NCBI GenBank assembly: GCA_003279845.1
Contig: QCGP01000008.1
Location: 1 to 62,684 of the forward strand
Reading direction: 5' to 3'
Source of the DNA: Prochlorococcus sp. AG-388-F11
Lineage (GTDB): Bacteria; Cyanobacteriota; Cyanobacteriia; PCC-6307; Cyanobiaceae
DNA length: 62,684 nucleotides
Part shown: piece after piece, positions 8,319 to 17,517 of the stretch
How the letters are laid out: every line of letters starts with the position of its first letter
Position numbering within the stretch: position 1 is the stretch's first letter
The notes under the pieces: model-generated
Databases searched by the model: none
Told to the model about the DNA's origin: nothing
What the model saw: the letters and a program-made list of their open reading frames with translations, nothing else
Made by a program: the position numbers and the translations under genes

Positions 8319-9677
8319 TTAAATTCTTAGTGGTTTCAAATCTCTGGGAATAATCCCCTTTAAATCGTAAATAATATGATTTTCTTCTAAAATTCTCCTC
8401 CAATTTTTTGAATCAATATTTTTAAACTCATCATGTGCTGTTGAAATAATGATTACATCATATTTATCATTTTGATCAAGTGGTGATTTAGTTAGATATC
8501 TGAAATTTATTCCACTTAGTTTTTTTTTCTCAATCATAAATGGATCAAAAATATAAGGAATTTGATCTCTTTTATTTAAATGTTTAATAACATCTAATAT
8601 TTTAGAGTTCCTAATGTCAGGACAATTTTCTTTGAAGGTTAATCCCAACAATAAAATTCTTGCATTTTGAAAATCAATATTCTTAAATTTGGCTTCTAAT
8701 ATTAGTTGTTCAATAATCCATTCGCTCATACCATCATTTAAATTCCTTCCAGCAAGGACAATATCAGTATCATAACCATTTCTTTGAGCTATGTATGTCA
8801 AATAATAGGGATCAACACTGATACAATGTCCTCCTACTAGTCCAGGCCTGAAAGGTAAAAAATTCCATTTACTTCCAGCTGTATCTAATACATCTAAAGT
8901 ATCAATATTAATTAATTTACATATCTTTGCGATTTCGTTAACCAAGGCAATATTTAAATCTCTTTGAGTATTTTCAATTACTTTAGCTGCTTCAGCTACT
9001 TTAATACTTTTAGCTTTATAAGTACCAGCTTTAATTATTGATGAATATAAATCATTAATCCAATTAGCTGTTTCTTTATTACTACCACTCGTTACTTTCA
9101 CTATTGACGGAAGTCTATGAGTCTTATCTCCAGGATTTATCCTTTCTGGACTGTAACCACATACAAATTCCATATTTAATTTGTAACCGGTTATTTCTTC
9201 TAATATTGGGACACATATATTTTCAGTAGTACCAGGATAGACAGTACTTTCAATTATTAATACTGGTAAAGTATCTTTTTCCCTTTTTCGAATAAAGTTT
9301 GCTACAGATTTTGTAGCACTTTTTAAAGATGATAAATCTGGATTATTATTTTCATCTATAGGAGTTGGAACTGAAATTATGAAAACATCAGCTTCGATAT
9401 TAGCATTCTCTTCAGAAAAAAAATTAATTGATTTCAATTCTTTTTTATCAATTTCATCAATTTCTTTTGTATGATCTTCTCCAGAAATAAGTTCTTTAAC
9501 TCTTTTCTTATTTAAATCAAAACCAAATATTGTTCTTTTCAGAATTTTGCCTGTTCTCAAGCATTTTTTTATTTTAGAAAATTCTATTGCCAATGGTAAA
9601 CCTACATATCCCAGACCGATAATGCAAATTTTGCAATTTAATAAATTAGGTAATTTATATTTATTATTAATTGTCAT
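8319..9677 (-). CDS. tviB: UDP-N-acetylhexosamine 6-dehydrogenase (TviB/WbpA type)
   Basis: A 452-residue nucleotide-sugar dehydrogenase. The Rossmann motif GLGYVG is at 21-26. The catalytic cysteine is Cys285 in GGHCISVDPYYL, and ESTVYPGT (about 143-150) and SPERINPGDK (about 176-185) are typical of the UDP-GlcNAc/GalNAc branch. An insertion of about 15 residues after the first helix (around 38-52) is also typical of the TviB (VipA) group and absent from UDP-glucose dehydrogenases. It oxidises the C6 hydroxyl of a UDP-HexNAc to the uronic acid with two NAD+. It is followed closely, and probably cotranscribed, with the epimerase gene upstream (14 bp). The two together resemble the TviB/TviC (WbpA/WbpP) arrangement. 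Whether the substrate is GlcNAc or GalNAc is uncertain. Confidence 0.88.
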   Translation of the reverse strand: MTINNKYKLPNLLNCKICIIGLGYVGLPLAIEFSKIKKCLRTGKILKRTIFGFDLNKKRVKELISGEDHTKEIDEIDKKELKSINFFSEENANIEADVFIISVPTPIDENNNPDLSSLKSATKSVANFIRKREKDTLPVLIIESTVYPGTTENICVPILEEITGYKLNMEFVCGYSPERINPGDKTHRLPSIVKVTSGSNKETANWINDLYSSIIKAGTYKAKSIKVAEAAKVIENTQRDLNIALVNEIAKICKLINIDTLDVLDTAGSKWNFLPFRPGLVGGHCISVDPYYLTYIAQRNGYDTDIVLAGRNLNDGMSEWIIEQLILEAKFKNIDFQNARILLLGLTFKENCPDIRNSKILDVIKHLNKRDQIPYIFDPFMIEKKKLSGINFRYLTKSPLDQNDKYDVIIISTAHDEFKNIDSKNWRRILEENHIIYDLKGIIPRDLKPLRI

Positions 9678-9691
9678 ACTTTAATATTAAC

Positions 9692-10714
9692 TCAGCATGA
9701 ATAGAAATTTCTATACCAATTAATAAACTCTGAAATCCCTTTATTTATAGAGGTATTTGGTTTGTAATTAACCCATTTTTCTAATTTAGATGTATCAGCA
9801 GATGTGCTTGAAACATCTCCAGGCTGCATATCTAAATATTCTTTTTTAGCTTGGATTCCAAGAGATTTTTCTATTTCATTAATAAACTCCATTAAAGGTA
9901 CAGGTTTAGAATTGCCTATGTTAAATACTTTATAAGGAGCCCAGCTTGATGAAGAGGATAAACATTCATTATTAGATTTAATGCTGGGCCTTGGTATTTT
10001 TTTTATAACTCTGAAAATACTTTCAATTATATCGTCTATGTATGTGAAGTCTCTTATCATGTTTCCATGATTAAATATTTTAATTGGCTTGTTTTCAATA
10101 ATTGATTTAGTAAAAAGAAAAAGAGCCATGTCTGGTCTTCCCCATGGTCCATAAACAGTAAAAAAACGTAAACCTGTGGTAGGCAAATCATATAAATGGC
10201 TATAACTGTGTGCCATAAGTTCATTAGCCTTTTTTGTGGCAGCGTAAAGGCTTATTGGATGATCAACGCTATCGTCTTCAGAAAAAGGAAACTTCTTATT
10301 ACCTCCATATACTGAGCTACTACTGGCATAAATTAAGTGTTTTACTTTATAATTACGACACATTTCTAATATATTCCCAAATCCAGATAGATTAGATTTT
10401 ATATAAGCATTAGGGTTTTTAATAGAATATCTAACTCCTGCTTGAGCTGCTAAATTAATAACATTATCTATTTTAAATTTCTGAAATATTTTGTCTATTA
10501 GCTCTTTATTTTCAATATCTACTTTAAAAAATTTAAATTTGTACTCATTATTTTTAGCTAGGTTTTCAAGTTGTTCATTTCTAGCAATTTTAAGATTAAT
10601 ATCATAATAATCATTTATATTGTCCAAGCCAATAACACCATAACCCGATTCTAAAAGTCTTTTGCTTAAGTGGAAGCCTATAAATCCGGCAGAACCTGTA
10701 ATTAAGGTATACAT
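9692..10714 (-). CDS. UDP-glucuronate 4-epimerase-like SDR
   Basis: A 340-residue extended SDR with GSAGFIG at 7-13 and the catalytic Tyr157/Lys161 pair (YAATK). The segments GLDNINDYYDINLK (about 29-42), QAGVRYSIKNP (91-101) and VYGPWGRPDMALFLFTK are the signature of UDP-glucuronate 4-epimerases of the CapI/LspL group. It should convert UDP-glucuronate to UDP-galacturonate. The UDP-glucuronate would come from the UDP-glucose dehydrogenase at 19.7-21.1 kb. The neighbouring UDP-HexNAc dehydrogenase leaves a TviC/WbpP-like role on HexNAc-uronates as the alternative, but the GRPDMA motif favours the glucuronate type. It is the first gene of the minus-strand block and starts 20 bp from the tRNA-Arg gene. 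Confidence 0.85.
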   Translation of the reverse strand: MYTLITGSAGFIGFHLSKRLLESGYGVIGLDNINDYYDINLKIARNEQLENLAKNNEYKFKFFKVDIENKELIDKIFQKFKIDNVINLAAQAGVRYSIKNPNAYIKSNLSGFGNILEMCRNYKVKHLIYASSSSVYGGNKKFPFSEDDSVDHPISLYAATKKANELMAHSYSHLYDLPTTGLRFFTVYGPWGRPDMALFLFTKSIIENKPIKIFNHGNMIRDFTYIDDIIESIFRVIKKIPRPSIKSNNECLSSSSSWAPYKVFNIGNSKPVPLMEFINEIEKSLGIQAKKEYLDMQPGDVSSTSADTSKLEKWVNYKPNTSINKGISEFINWYRNFYSC

Positions 10715-10734
10715 TACAAATAAACTAAAATAAA

Positions 10735-10808
<74 letters not shown>

Positions 10809-11228
10809 AATAAAAGTTTGAGAATTAGACTTAGATTAAATAAAACCTAACTTATATATATTACTGTTTCTAGGGTAATAGTTAAAGATAATTGAAATTA
10901 AAGGGACATTTATTTATAAAAAAGCTTTTTTTTTATACTATTTTTATCTAACTTAGTTTATTAAAAATAAAAACATTATAATCAATAGTTCTCTAGTAGA
11001 AACTTTTATCAATTTTTTTCTTAATCACAATTTTTTTTAAAAACAAAATAAAGTCACTTTAAAAGCATATAGGAAAATATTTTATTTTTATTAAATTAAT
11101 CTATCGCTAAGCTTTAAGCAGACTTGATGGTTTATGTATATTTAATAAGTGTTTTGATCTCAAATATACTTTTTTAGTTATTAAATCTTTAGATATCTTC
11201 CTAATTGATTCAAAATATAATTATTTTT
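10809..11228. other. Intergenic region, no gene found
   Basis: This AT-rich stretch lies between the divergently oriented tRNA-Arg gene and the plus-strand glycosyltransferase. I looked in all frames and found no convincing coding remnant. It must carry the promoters for both sides, and several TATAAT-like hexamers exist. At this base composition they cannot be told from chance. Confidence 0.4.
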
Positions 11229-12344
11229 ATGCAGAGAGGGTTATCATTATTTATATCTAAAAATTTTAATAAAAAATTGATTATTAATAAAGTATTTAAT
11301 TGTATAAGTATTAATCAGGGTGGTGGAATAACTTATTTATCTATGATGCACTCTTACTTAGATAAAAAAGGTAATTTAATATTTTTAGATAATAGAGCCA
11401 AGAAAAAGCTTAAACCATTCTTTTATGCTGAAACTATATTTTTTAAAAAAAATTTATTTAGGAATTTGTTTGTATTAAAAGAAAGATTAAAATATTTTTT
11501 TATATATAGAAGTAACTTAAGAAAAAATAATAAAAATGAATATTTTAAAGAATATTTTTTAAATGGAATACCGCCTCTTTTTAGATTCCCAAGATCAACT
11601 AATAAAGTTTTTATACTTTTCCAAAATAAGAATTTGTTTTCCTATATAAACTATTTCGACAAGAAATTATTTTTTAAAATTAAATTTATTATTTATCATC
11701 TTATACACTATCTACTTATTAACTTGTTTCTGAGAAATACTGATATCATTATTGTACAAACAAACTCAATGAGGAAAACAATTTTGAGTTTGAAGCCAAA
11801 AAATAAAATAGTCATCCAAGATAAATTTTGGAAAAATATCAATTTAGAAATTTATAGTTGTAATTTAATTAAAAACAAACTTGAAATTAAAAGTAAATAT
11901 TTACTTAATAGAATTAAAAATATTTCAAAAAAAAATAAAATATTTTTTTATCCAAGTTCTCTAGAACCACATAAAAATCATAAAGTCCTACTAAATACTT
12001 TTAATAAATTATCTTCAATTTCAAGGAAAAATATTAAACTTATTTTAACCATTGATAAAAATAAGTTGCCAATTAAATATAGATATAATGAATTGATTTT
12101 ATTCATTGGAAATCAACCGATAGATGTAATAAATCAAATTTATAAAAGTTCTGACTTTCTTCTTTACCCATCACTTAATGAGTCATTAGGATTGCCATTA
12201 ATTGAAGCTTCTTTTTATAATATCCCAATCATGGCATCGAATTTGGATTATGTTTATGATGTCTGTGAACCAAATTTCATATTTAATCCATTTTCAGAAG
12301 AAGATATTTATCAAAAGATCTTAGATTCAATAAACCAAATTTAA
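11229..12344 (+). CDS. Glycosyltransferase, GT4-like (GT-B)
   Basis: A roughly 371-residue GT-B glycosyltransferase. The donor domain includes FFYPSSLEPHKNHKVLL, KLILTIDKNKLP, and the E-x7-E segment NESLGLPLIEASFYN. The N-terminal part contains NQGGGITYL, the usual acceptor-side glycine-rich turn. The ATG at 11229 is preferred; an in-frame TTG at 11205 would add eight residues. It is very rich in Lys, Asn, Ile and Phe, in line with the local base composition. It stands alone between two tRNA genes and is not in an operon. The sugar donor is unknown; a role in the same surface glycan is inferred from context. Confidence 0.82.
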   Translation: MQRGLSLFISKNFNKKLIINKVFNCISINQGGGITYLSMMHSYLDKKGNLIFLDNRAKKKLKPFFYAETIFFKKNLFRNLFVLKERLKYFFIYRSNLRKNNKNEYFKEYFLNGIPPLFRFPRSTNKVFILFQNKNLFSYINYFDKKLFFKIKFIIYHLIHYLLINLFLRNTDIIIVQTNSMRKTILSLKPKNKIVIQDKFWKNINLEIYSCNLIKNKLEIKSKYLLNRIKNISKKNKIFFYPSSLEPHKNHKVLLNTFNKLSSISRKNIKLILTIDKNKLPIKYRYNELILFIGNQPIDVINQIYKSSDFLLYPSLNESLGLPLIEASFYNIPIMASNLDYVYDVCEPNFIFNPFSEEDIYQKILDSINQI

Positions 12345-12560
12345 ATATATCAATTTCATCTTTTTTAAAAAAGAATTTGGATTTCAAAAGTTAGTTTTAA
12401 ATATTAGATAAAAAAAATTGATAAAAATTACAATTTAAATTTAATTTATTAATTTGGTATGATTAGGATTCATTAAAAACACTATGAAGTAATATAAAAA
12501 TTAATTCAGTTATATTTAGGATCAAAATGTTTTTGATATAATTGTTTTTTATTTAATTTC

Positions 12561-12633
12561 GGGGCCATAGCTCAGTTGGTAGAGCACCTGCATGGCATGC
12601 AGGGGGTCAGCGGTTCGAGTCCGCTTGGCTCCA
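12561..12633 (+). tRNA. tRNA-Ala (anticodon GGC)
   Basis: A complete cloverleaf: acceptor GGGGCCA pairs with TGGCTCC (one G-U), D-arm TAGCTCAGTTGGTAGAGCA, anticodon stem CCTGC/GCAGG with loop ATGGCAT (anticodon GGC), and T-arm AGCGGTTCGAGTCCGCT. The discriminator is A, and the genome continues TCA, so no CCA is encoded, as usual in cyanobacteria. Together with tRNA-Arg at 10.7 kb it brackets a single-gene segment. Confidence 0.97.
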
Positions 12634-12721
12634 TCAAGAATTTAGCTGTTATATTTAGTAGTCTGAATGATTTTTATTTTTTAAAAGTTTTTTTATAAGA
12701 ATTCTAGAATCTAGCGTTTAA

Positions 12722-13504
12722 TTAATTATTTTTTGAATAAAAAGTATTATTTAAAGGATTTCTCAATGTAAAACTATAAATTGTTTTTGATCCCATTGAT
12801 AAAGGGGATTCAACAAGAAACCCCCTTTTTTCTTTCATCTTGTTATATTCTAATATTGCTTTTTGTTCACCTAAATCTGGATGATTACCAGTAGCCCAAA
12901 TATCATCGAATATGTATATTGCCATTGGAAGTGAGATTTTATCTAACCATTCCAATACCTCAATAGTACTACTATATAAATCAACATCAATATGAATGAT
13001 AGATGGCGGGTTTTCTAGCATTCGTTGTTGCAACTCAGTAGTTAACGAATCCTTGTAGAAACCTTTAATATATTCAAAACTTATTCCATGTGAGTAAACA
13101 TTTTTAATTACTTCATTTATTGTTCCGCAAAATTCTTTTTCTCTCCATACAGGATCATTATGATCTAGATTATTTTTTGGAAGACCTTGGAAAGAATCAA
13201 AAGAAAATATTTTTTGTTTTTTTAATTCAGGATTAAATATTGATAAGAACATTTTAATTAATCCAAAGAGTATAAGAGAATCACCTTTAAATGATCCAAA
13301 TTCATAAAAATGTCCAAGTTTTCTTGAACGGAGTTTTTTTCTGAATAATTCTACTTGTATATTTAATGCCATTCTAAAAGACCATGATTTATTAATAGCA
13401 AATATTGGCCTAGTAAAAAAAATTGTAGGGTATGGGAACCAAAAGTTTGGGGAACAAACAGTTTTTATTATTTTTGGAAAAGATTTTATTTTTTTTAATA
13501 TCAA
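12722..13504 (-). CDS. TylF/MycF-type SAM-dependent O-methyltransferase
   Basis: A 260-residue class I methyltransferase of the TylF (macrocin O-methyltransferase) family. The SAM-binding loop is YEFGSFKGDS (about 67-76), followed by SFDSFQGLP (101-109), a strong family marker. Metal and catalytic aspartates are visible in HIDVDLYSS (Asp173, Asp175) and IFDDIW (Asp200, Asp201), the set used for Mg2+ in MycF. It should methylate a sugar hydroxyl. The likely start is a TTG at 13504; the next ATG (codon 45) would remove 44 residues ahead of the SAM domain. It is a single minus-strand gene, divergent from the oxygenase gene, with a 90-base shared upstream region. Confidence 0.87.
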   Translation of the reverse strand: MILKKIKSFPKIIKTVCSPNFWFPYPTIFFTRPIFAINKSWSFRMALNIQVELFRKKLRSRKLGHFYEFGSFKGDSLILFGLIKMFLSIFNPELKKQKIFSFDSFQGLPKNNLDHNDPVWREKEFCGTINEVIKNVYSHGISFEYIKGFYKDSLTTELQQRMLENPPSIIHIDVDLYSSTIEVLEWLDKISLPMAIYIFDDIWATGNHPDLGEQKAILEYNKMKEKRGFLVESPLSMGSKTIYSFTLRNPLNNTFYSKNN

Positions 13505-13593
13505 AGTAAATTTTATATTTAAAATACTCTAAAATATGTTTGTAAAATATACAATAAGTTCCAAAAATCTAATCAATTTTTTAGGTATTTTAT

Positions 13594-14481
13594 ATGACTA
13601 AAAAAAAGCATAAATGGGTAATGGATCCATTCCCATATTGCGTAATAGATAATTTTTTATCCAAAGAAAAATTTAATAAATTAACTACTGAACTAGAAAT
13701 TACAACTAAAACCGTTCAAAAAGTTTTTAATACCTCTCTAGAGAATAAGTTGATTTTTAAAGATACTGATATGAAAAAAAACGCTAAAGAATTAGTCTAT
13801 AAAATGGGATCATTAGAAATAAAAAATGTAATATCTGAAATAATACAAAGTAAAAATATTTTAAGTATGCGAGATGTTGAGGATTATGGAGGTTATTCAC
13901 CCTACCACATAACTGAAAATAATGGTTTTTTAGGATCCCATGTAGATCATTCTTCAATTAAAGAAGGGGAATTTTGTCACATCGCTAATACAATTTTCTA
14001 TGCAAGTAATATTTGGGAAAAAGAATGGGGTGGACATACAATATTGTTTTCTAGAAATGGTTTTTCACAAGAAGTTAAAATTGAGCCAATACCAAATAGA
14101 TTAATATTTTTTATTCATACCGCAAACTCATTTCATGGGGTATCAAGATATTATTCTGATTTAAAAACCCAAAGAAGAACCTTTTATCATGATTATTATG
14201 TAAGTAGAGATGAAATAAAAGACGTAATGGAGAAGGTTAATTTAGATAGAAAACGAAATTTGAAATACTCCCTACATGGGACCACTTTTGTTCCCTTTAT
14301 ACCATTTGGAGTTAAATATATAAAATTTAAAAAATTATTTAGTCTTAATAACTTTAAATATTTACCAACATACTTTCTTTATTATCTCAATAGAAAAACA
14401 AATTCTAAGCATTCAAACTTAAGATCAGTTTTATCTTTAAAAAATATTTTATTTTTGTTAAATCCAATTAAAAGGAAATAA
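13594..14481 (+). CDS. 2-oxoglutarate/Fe(II)-dependent oxygenase
   Basis: A 295-residue protein with the double-stranded beta-helix dioxygenase pattern. The iron ligands HxD are at His116/Asp118 (GSHVDHS) and the distal histidine at His181 (NSFHGVSR). A 2-oxoglutarate-binding arginine is at 194/195 (TQRRTFYHDYY). WGGHTILF and IPNRLIFF are also typical of the prolyl-4-hydroxylase-like oxygenases found in glycan islands. The C-terminal ~80 residues are basic and not part of the core fold. It probably hydroxylates a sugar, lipid or protein substrate; which one is unknown. It is divergent from the TylF-like gene and may share regulation with it. Confidence 0.82.
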   Translation: MTKKKHKWVMDPFPYCVIDNFLSKEKFNKLTTELEITTKTVQKVFNTSLENKLIFKDTDMKKNAKELVYKMGSLEIKNVISEIIQSKNILSMRDVEDYGGYSPYHITENNGFLGSHVDHSSIKEGEFCHIANTIFYASNIWEKEWGGHTILFSRNGFSQEVKIEPIPNRLIFFIHTANSFHGVSRYYSDLKTQRRTFYHDYYVSRDEIKDVMEKVNLDRKRNLKYSLHGTTFVPFIPFGVKYIKFKKLFSLNNFKYLPTYFLYYLNRKTNSKHSNLRSVLSLKNILFLLNPIKRK

Positions 14482-14595
14482 AAAGTATTATTTTATTTCA
14501 AAAAAAATTTATAAATTTATAGACAAAACATCACTTTTTTTTGCAATAGGCCACGTTAAAAATCTGTCATAGAATCTCTAATTATCATTATTTGC

Positions 14596-14621
14596 CATGC
14601 TTTTTGCTACTACAAAGCATG
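14596..14621. repeat. Perfect 8-bp inverted repeat (hairpin)
   Basis: CATGCTTT at 14596-14603 and AAAGCATG at 14614-14621 are perfect inverted arms around a 10-base loop. The hairpin sits 115 bases after the oxygenase stop and just ahead of the pseF relic. No T-run follows on the plus strand, so a classical terminator is not supported. It may help end the oxygenase transcript or be chance. Confidence 0.35.
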
Positions 14622-14696
14622 TTGTCCATTAATTTATAAAAATGATTTAATTTCTGCTTAAAAATTAATAATTCACAGAATTTTAATACAATTAAA

Positions 14697-15014
14697 CCTT
14701 TTATGGCTATTGTTTATTATCCTGCACAAGTAGAATATTTTTTTGCTATTTAAAGAAAATATTATCCATCTTGGATACGAGATTAAATTCAAATTGTGGT
14801 CTCATTATTTACCAAATAAATTATTATGACTCAGGTACATTTGTAGTTTTCCTAAAATACTTTTTTCTGAGTTTGAAGAATTAGAGAGTTATTAGGGTAT
14901 ATATCTCATCAACTACTTAAAAACAAAAATGTTGATGTAGGTACTCGAGAAGATTGGGAATTCGCTGAAGTGCTTTATAAATTTAGAAATTTAAAAGCTA
15001 ATTTTCAGGATTAG
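14697..15014 (+). pseudogene. Decayed PseF/NeuA-like CMP-nonulosonate cytidylyltransferase
   Basis: Most of the 630-base gap between the oxygenase and the GT2 gene is the C-terminal half of a broken cytidylyltransferase, read in shifting plus-strand frames. In order: FMAIVYYPAQVEYFFAI (from 14700), KLWSHYLPNKLL (to about 14826), YYDSGTF (about 14821-14841), FSEFEELES, and LLKNKNVDVGTREDWEFAEV in the frame ending at the TAG 15012-15014. The order and spacing match PseF: the SVxxYPxPIQRAF strand, the WPEYxNTRSQDL segment, the YHDAGQFYWG motif and the final VDIDTxEDWxxAExMYK. At least three frame disruptions and an in-frame TAA show it is dead. The N-terminal nucleotide-binding half is missing. 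Confidence 0.65.
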
Positions 15015-15112
15015 ATTGTAAAAGTTATATCCTCATATTCTTACAAAATAAAATAAAAAAAAATATTTCATATCTAAAATTTGTAATCATAATAGACTAA
15101 TAAAAAAATTAC

Positions 15113-15808
15113 ATGATAAAACTTTCTATTTTAGTGCCTGCTTTTAATGAAGAGGATACAATAATCGAAATTTTAGAAAAAGTTTCTAAGGTAGAAATTG
15201 AAGGTGTAAAAAAAGAAATTATTGTAATAGATGACTGTTCTTTGGATAATACTTTATCATTGTTAGAAAAAAATAAAAATCTTTATGATTTACTTATTAG
15301 GATGAAACAAAATAGTGGTAAAGGCGCTGCTATAAAGGAAGGTCTCAAAGTGGCAACTGGAAATTATATCCTTTTTCAAGATGCAGATCTTGAATATGAT
15401 CCTCTTGATTATAAAAAACTAATTGAACCAGTTTTACGTTTTAATGCAGATTTGGTAATTGGAAGTAGACTCCTTTCTTCACAACTCACTCGAGTTTATT
15501 ACTTTTGGCATAAAGTTGGAAATAAATTTTTGACATTCCTATTTAATGTTTTAAACAATACAACTTTTACTGATATTTATAGTTGTTATGTAATTTTCAA
15601 AGCTAATTTAATTGATGCTGATAATTTGTCTACTAGTGGTTGGGAGCAACAAGCTGAAATACTATCTAAAGTTGTAGCTAATAGTAAATCTTTTTATGAG
15701 GTGCCTGTAAATTATTATGGAAGAACATATGAAGAAGGCAAAAAAATAAGACCTTATGATGCTATATCTGTAATATTTACGATAATATCAAAGAGAATTT
15801 TTCACTAA
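15113..15808 (+). CDS. Glycosyltransferase family 2 (polyprenyl-phosphate sugar synthase-like)
   Basis: A 231-residue GT-A enzyme. Donor-binding aspartates are at VIDDCS (Asp40, Asp41) and the DxD-like metal site is FQDADLEYDP (Asp90, Asp92). NSGKGAAIKEGLKVATG (68-83) is the hallmark of dolichol/undecaprenyl-phosphate mannosyl- and glucosyltransferases (DPM1-like). It has no C-terminal membrane segments, so it would be a soluble or peripheral DPM1-type enzyme and would need a membrane partner. The frameshifted GtrA-like gene at 21.1-21.5 kb could once have been that partner. It is the first gene of a five-gene plus-strand operon; the cupin gene follows 10 bp later. Confidence 0.87.
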   Translation: MIKLSILVPAFNEEDTIIEILEKVSKVEIEGVKKEIIVIDDCSLDNTLSLLEKNKNLYDLLIRMKQNSGKGAAIKEGLKVATGNYILFQDADLEYDPLDYKKLIEPVLRFNADLVIGSRLLSSQLTRVYYFWHKVGNKFLTFLFNVLNNTTFTDIYSCYVIFKANLIDADNLSTSGWEQQAEILSKVVANSKSFYEVPVNYYGRTYEEGKKIRPYDAISVIFTIISKRIFH

Positions 15809-15818
15809 TTTCACCTCT

Positions 15819-16283
15819 ATGAATTCCAATATCGATCCTCTTACTGATGAAGAAATGAAAAATTGGCCTATCAATCCCTTAGTTGATATGGAAAAACCTT
15901 TTGTCGATGTAAGAGGGTCTATTCAACCTTTGGTTGATTCCTTGATGAAAAGTGCCGTAATGATAGAATCTAAAGCAGGCTCACTAAGGGCTAATCATTA
16001 CCATAAAACTGATTGGCATTACTGTTATGTAATTTCGGGAAAGATAGAATATTACTATAAAAATTTAAACTCTAATGTAAAACCAGAATTAATAGTTGTT
16101 GAAAAAGGACATATGATTTTCACTCCTCCATTGGTAGAACATTGTATGAAATTTCCAGTTGATACTTTATTTTTAACGCTTTCTAGAAATCCACGAGATC
16201 AAGAGACTTATGAATCGGATGTAGTTAGAGTAAATTTGATTGATGCAAGCGATTCAATTTCTTGGAAACCTGATAATGAATAA
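15819..16283 (+). CDS. Cupin-domain protein (sugar isomerase/epimerase-like)
   Basis: A 154-residue single-domain cupin. Residues about 60-100 form the barrel core, with NHYHKTDWHYCYVISGKIEY giving the HxH...metal-site pattern and the conserved glycine turn. A later MIFTPPLVEHCMKF contributes the second cupin motif with His. The first third (FVDVRGSIQPL) resembles the entry strand of dTDP-4-dehydrorhamnose 3,5-epimerase-like and WxcM/FdtA-like cupins that act on nucleotide sugars. It may isomerise or epimerise a keto-sugar made by the neighbouring SDR. Its stop overlaps the ATG of the methyltransferase gene by 8 nt. Reaction not determined. Confidence 0.75.
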   Translation: MNSNIDPLTDEEMKNWPINPLVDMEKPFVDVRGSIQPLVDSLMKSAVMIESKAGSLRANHYHKTDWHYCYVISGKIEYYYKNLNSNVKPELIVVEKGHMIFTPPLVEHCMKFPVDTLFLTLSRNPRDQETYESDVVRVNLIDASDSISWKPDNE

Positions 16284-17517
16284 AACTAATAAAAATTTAC
16301 TATGTAGATTATGCAGTTCCTCGCAACTCATATCTGTACTCGAACTTGCTTCTACACCCCCAGCCAATGCATTTATATCAAAAGAATATTTAGAATTTTC
16401 ACAAAAAAAATATCCTTTAGAATTATTTTTTTGCGAGAAATGTTCTCATGTCCAGCTTACTGAAGTAATAAACCCAAATGAACTTTTTGATCATTATGTA
16501 TATGTTTCGGGTACATCCCCTGTTTTTGTAGAGCACTTTGCCTCTTATGCAAATTCAGTTGTAGAAACCTATAAGCCATCTACAAAAAATTATATTTTAG
16601 ATATTGGTTCAAATGATGGAACATTGCTAAAATTTTTCAAAAGACTTGGATATAGAGCCATTGGGGTGGACCCAGCCATAGAAATCTCAAAAAAAGCACA
16701 GGAGGACGGAATTGAAACTATTAACGAATTTTTTAACTGGGAAACTTCTGAAAAGATAAAGAGTAAATATTCATTAGCTTCCTTGATTACAGCAAATAAT
16801 GTTTTCGCCCATTGTGATGATTTAATAGGTTTTACTAAAGCCGTTTCAAATTTATTAACTAATGATGGTTTATTTGTTTTTGAAGTATCCTATCTTTTAG
16901 ACGTTTATCAAAAAACCTTATTTGATACTATTTATCACGAGCATCTTTCTTATCACTCTGTACTGCCATTAATTAAATTCTTCTATTCAAATAATATGGA
17001 GTTAATTGATGTTTGTAGAGTTGATACTCATGGGGGGTCTATAAGATGTGTAGTCAAAAAAAAGGAAAACAAAAGACAAATTAATAAATCTGTTCAAAAA
17101 CTTATAGATTTAGAAAATTCATTTTTATTAAATGATAAAAATACATTCATAAATTTTGCAAAAAAAATAAAAGATCGAAAAAAAGAACTTATAACCTTAA
17201 TCAATAAAATAAAATCTAGTAATAAGTCTATTGCAGGATTTGGAGCTCCAGCTAAGGCGACAACTTTAATGTATGAATTTGAACTTGAGAGTGATGTTTT
17301 AGATTTTATAGTTGATGATAGTCCTCTAAAACAAGGGCTTTTTAGCCCTGGTTTACATATTCCAATTCTTCCTTCATCGGCAATCAATAAATTAAAACCT
17401 GACTACTTGCTAATTCTTGCTTGGAATTTTGCAGACTCTATTATCGAGAAGAACAAAAAATTTACTGAATCAGGCGGTAAATTTATTATTCCCTTACCAA
17501 ACTTACAAGTAATTTAA
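16276..17517 (+). CDS. Sugar C-methyltransferase (TylCIII-like, zinc-finger N-terminus)
   Basis: About 413 residues in the three-part layout of NDP-sugar C-methyltransferases. An N-terminal zinc finger has cysteines at 10, 13, 53 and 56 (CRLC...CEKC). A SAM-binding domain has LDIGSNDGTLLKF (108-120). A C-terminal domain has IAGFGAPAKATTLM, typical of the family (Methyltransf_13/_23/_14 organisation). Family members add a methyl group to the carbon next to a 4-keto group. I prefer the ATG at 16276, giving an 8-nt overlap with the cupin gene, over the ATG at 16240 that would overlap by 44 nt and add residues before the zinc finger. The next gene starts immediately after the stop (0 nt). A 4-keto substrate could come from the UXS-like enzyme encoded next. 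Confidence 0.88.
   Translation: MNKTNKNLLCRLCSSSQLISVLELASTPPANAFISKEYLEFSQKKYPLELFFCEKCSHVQLTEVINPNELFDHYVYVSGTSPVFVEHFASYANSVVETYKPSTKNYILDIGSNDGTLLKFFKRLGYRAIGVDPAIEISKKAQEDGIETINEFFNWETSEKIKSKYSLASLITANNVFAHCDDLIGFTKAVSNLLTNDGLFVFEVSYLLDVYQKTLFDTIYHEHLSYHSVLPLIKFFYSNNMELIDVCRVDTHGGSIRCVVKKKENKRQINKSVQKLIDLENSFLLNDKNTFINFAKKIKDRKKELITLINKIKSSNKSIAGFGAPAKATTLMYEFELESDVLDFIVDDSPLKQGLFSPGLHIPILPSSAINKLKPDYLLILAWNFADSIIEKNKKFTESGGKFIIPLPNLQVI

Noticed and set aside
16240..16275. Upstream ATG for the C-methyltransferase
   Set aside because: It would overlap the cupin gene by 44 nt and add residues before the zinc finger; the ATG at 16276 gives a standard 8-nt coupling overlap.
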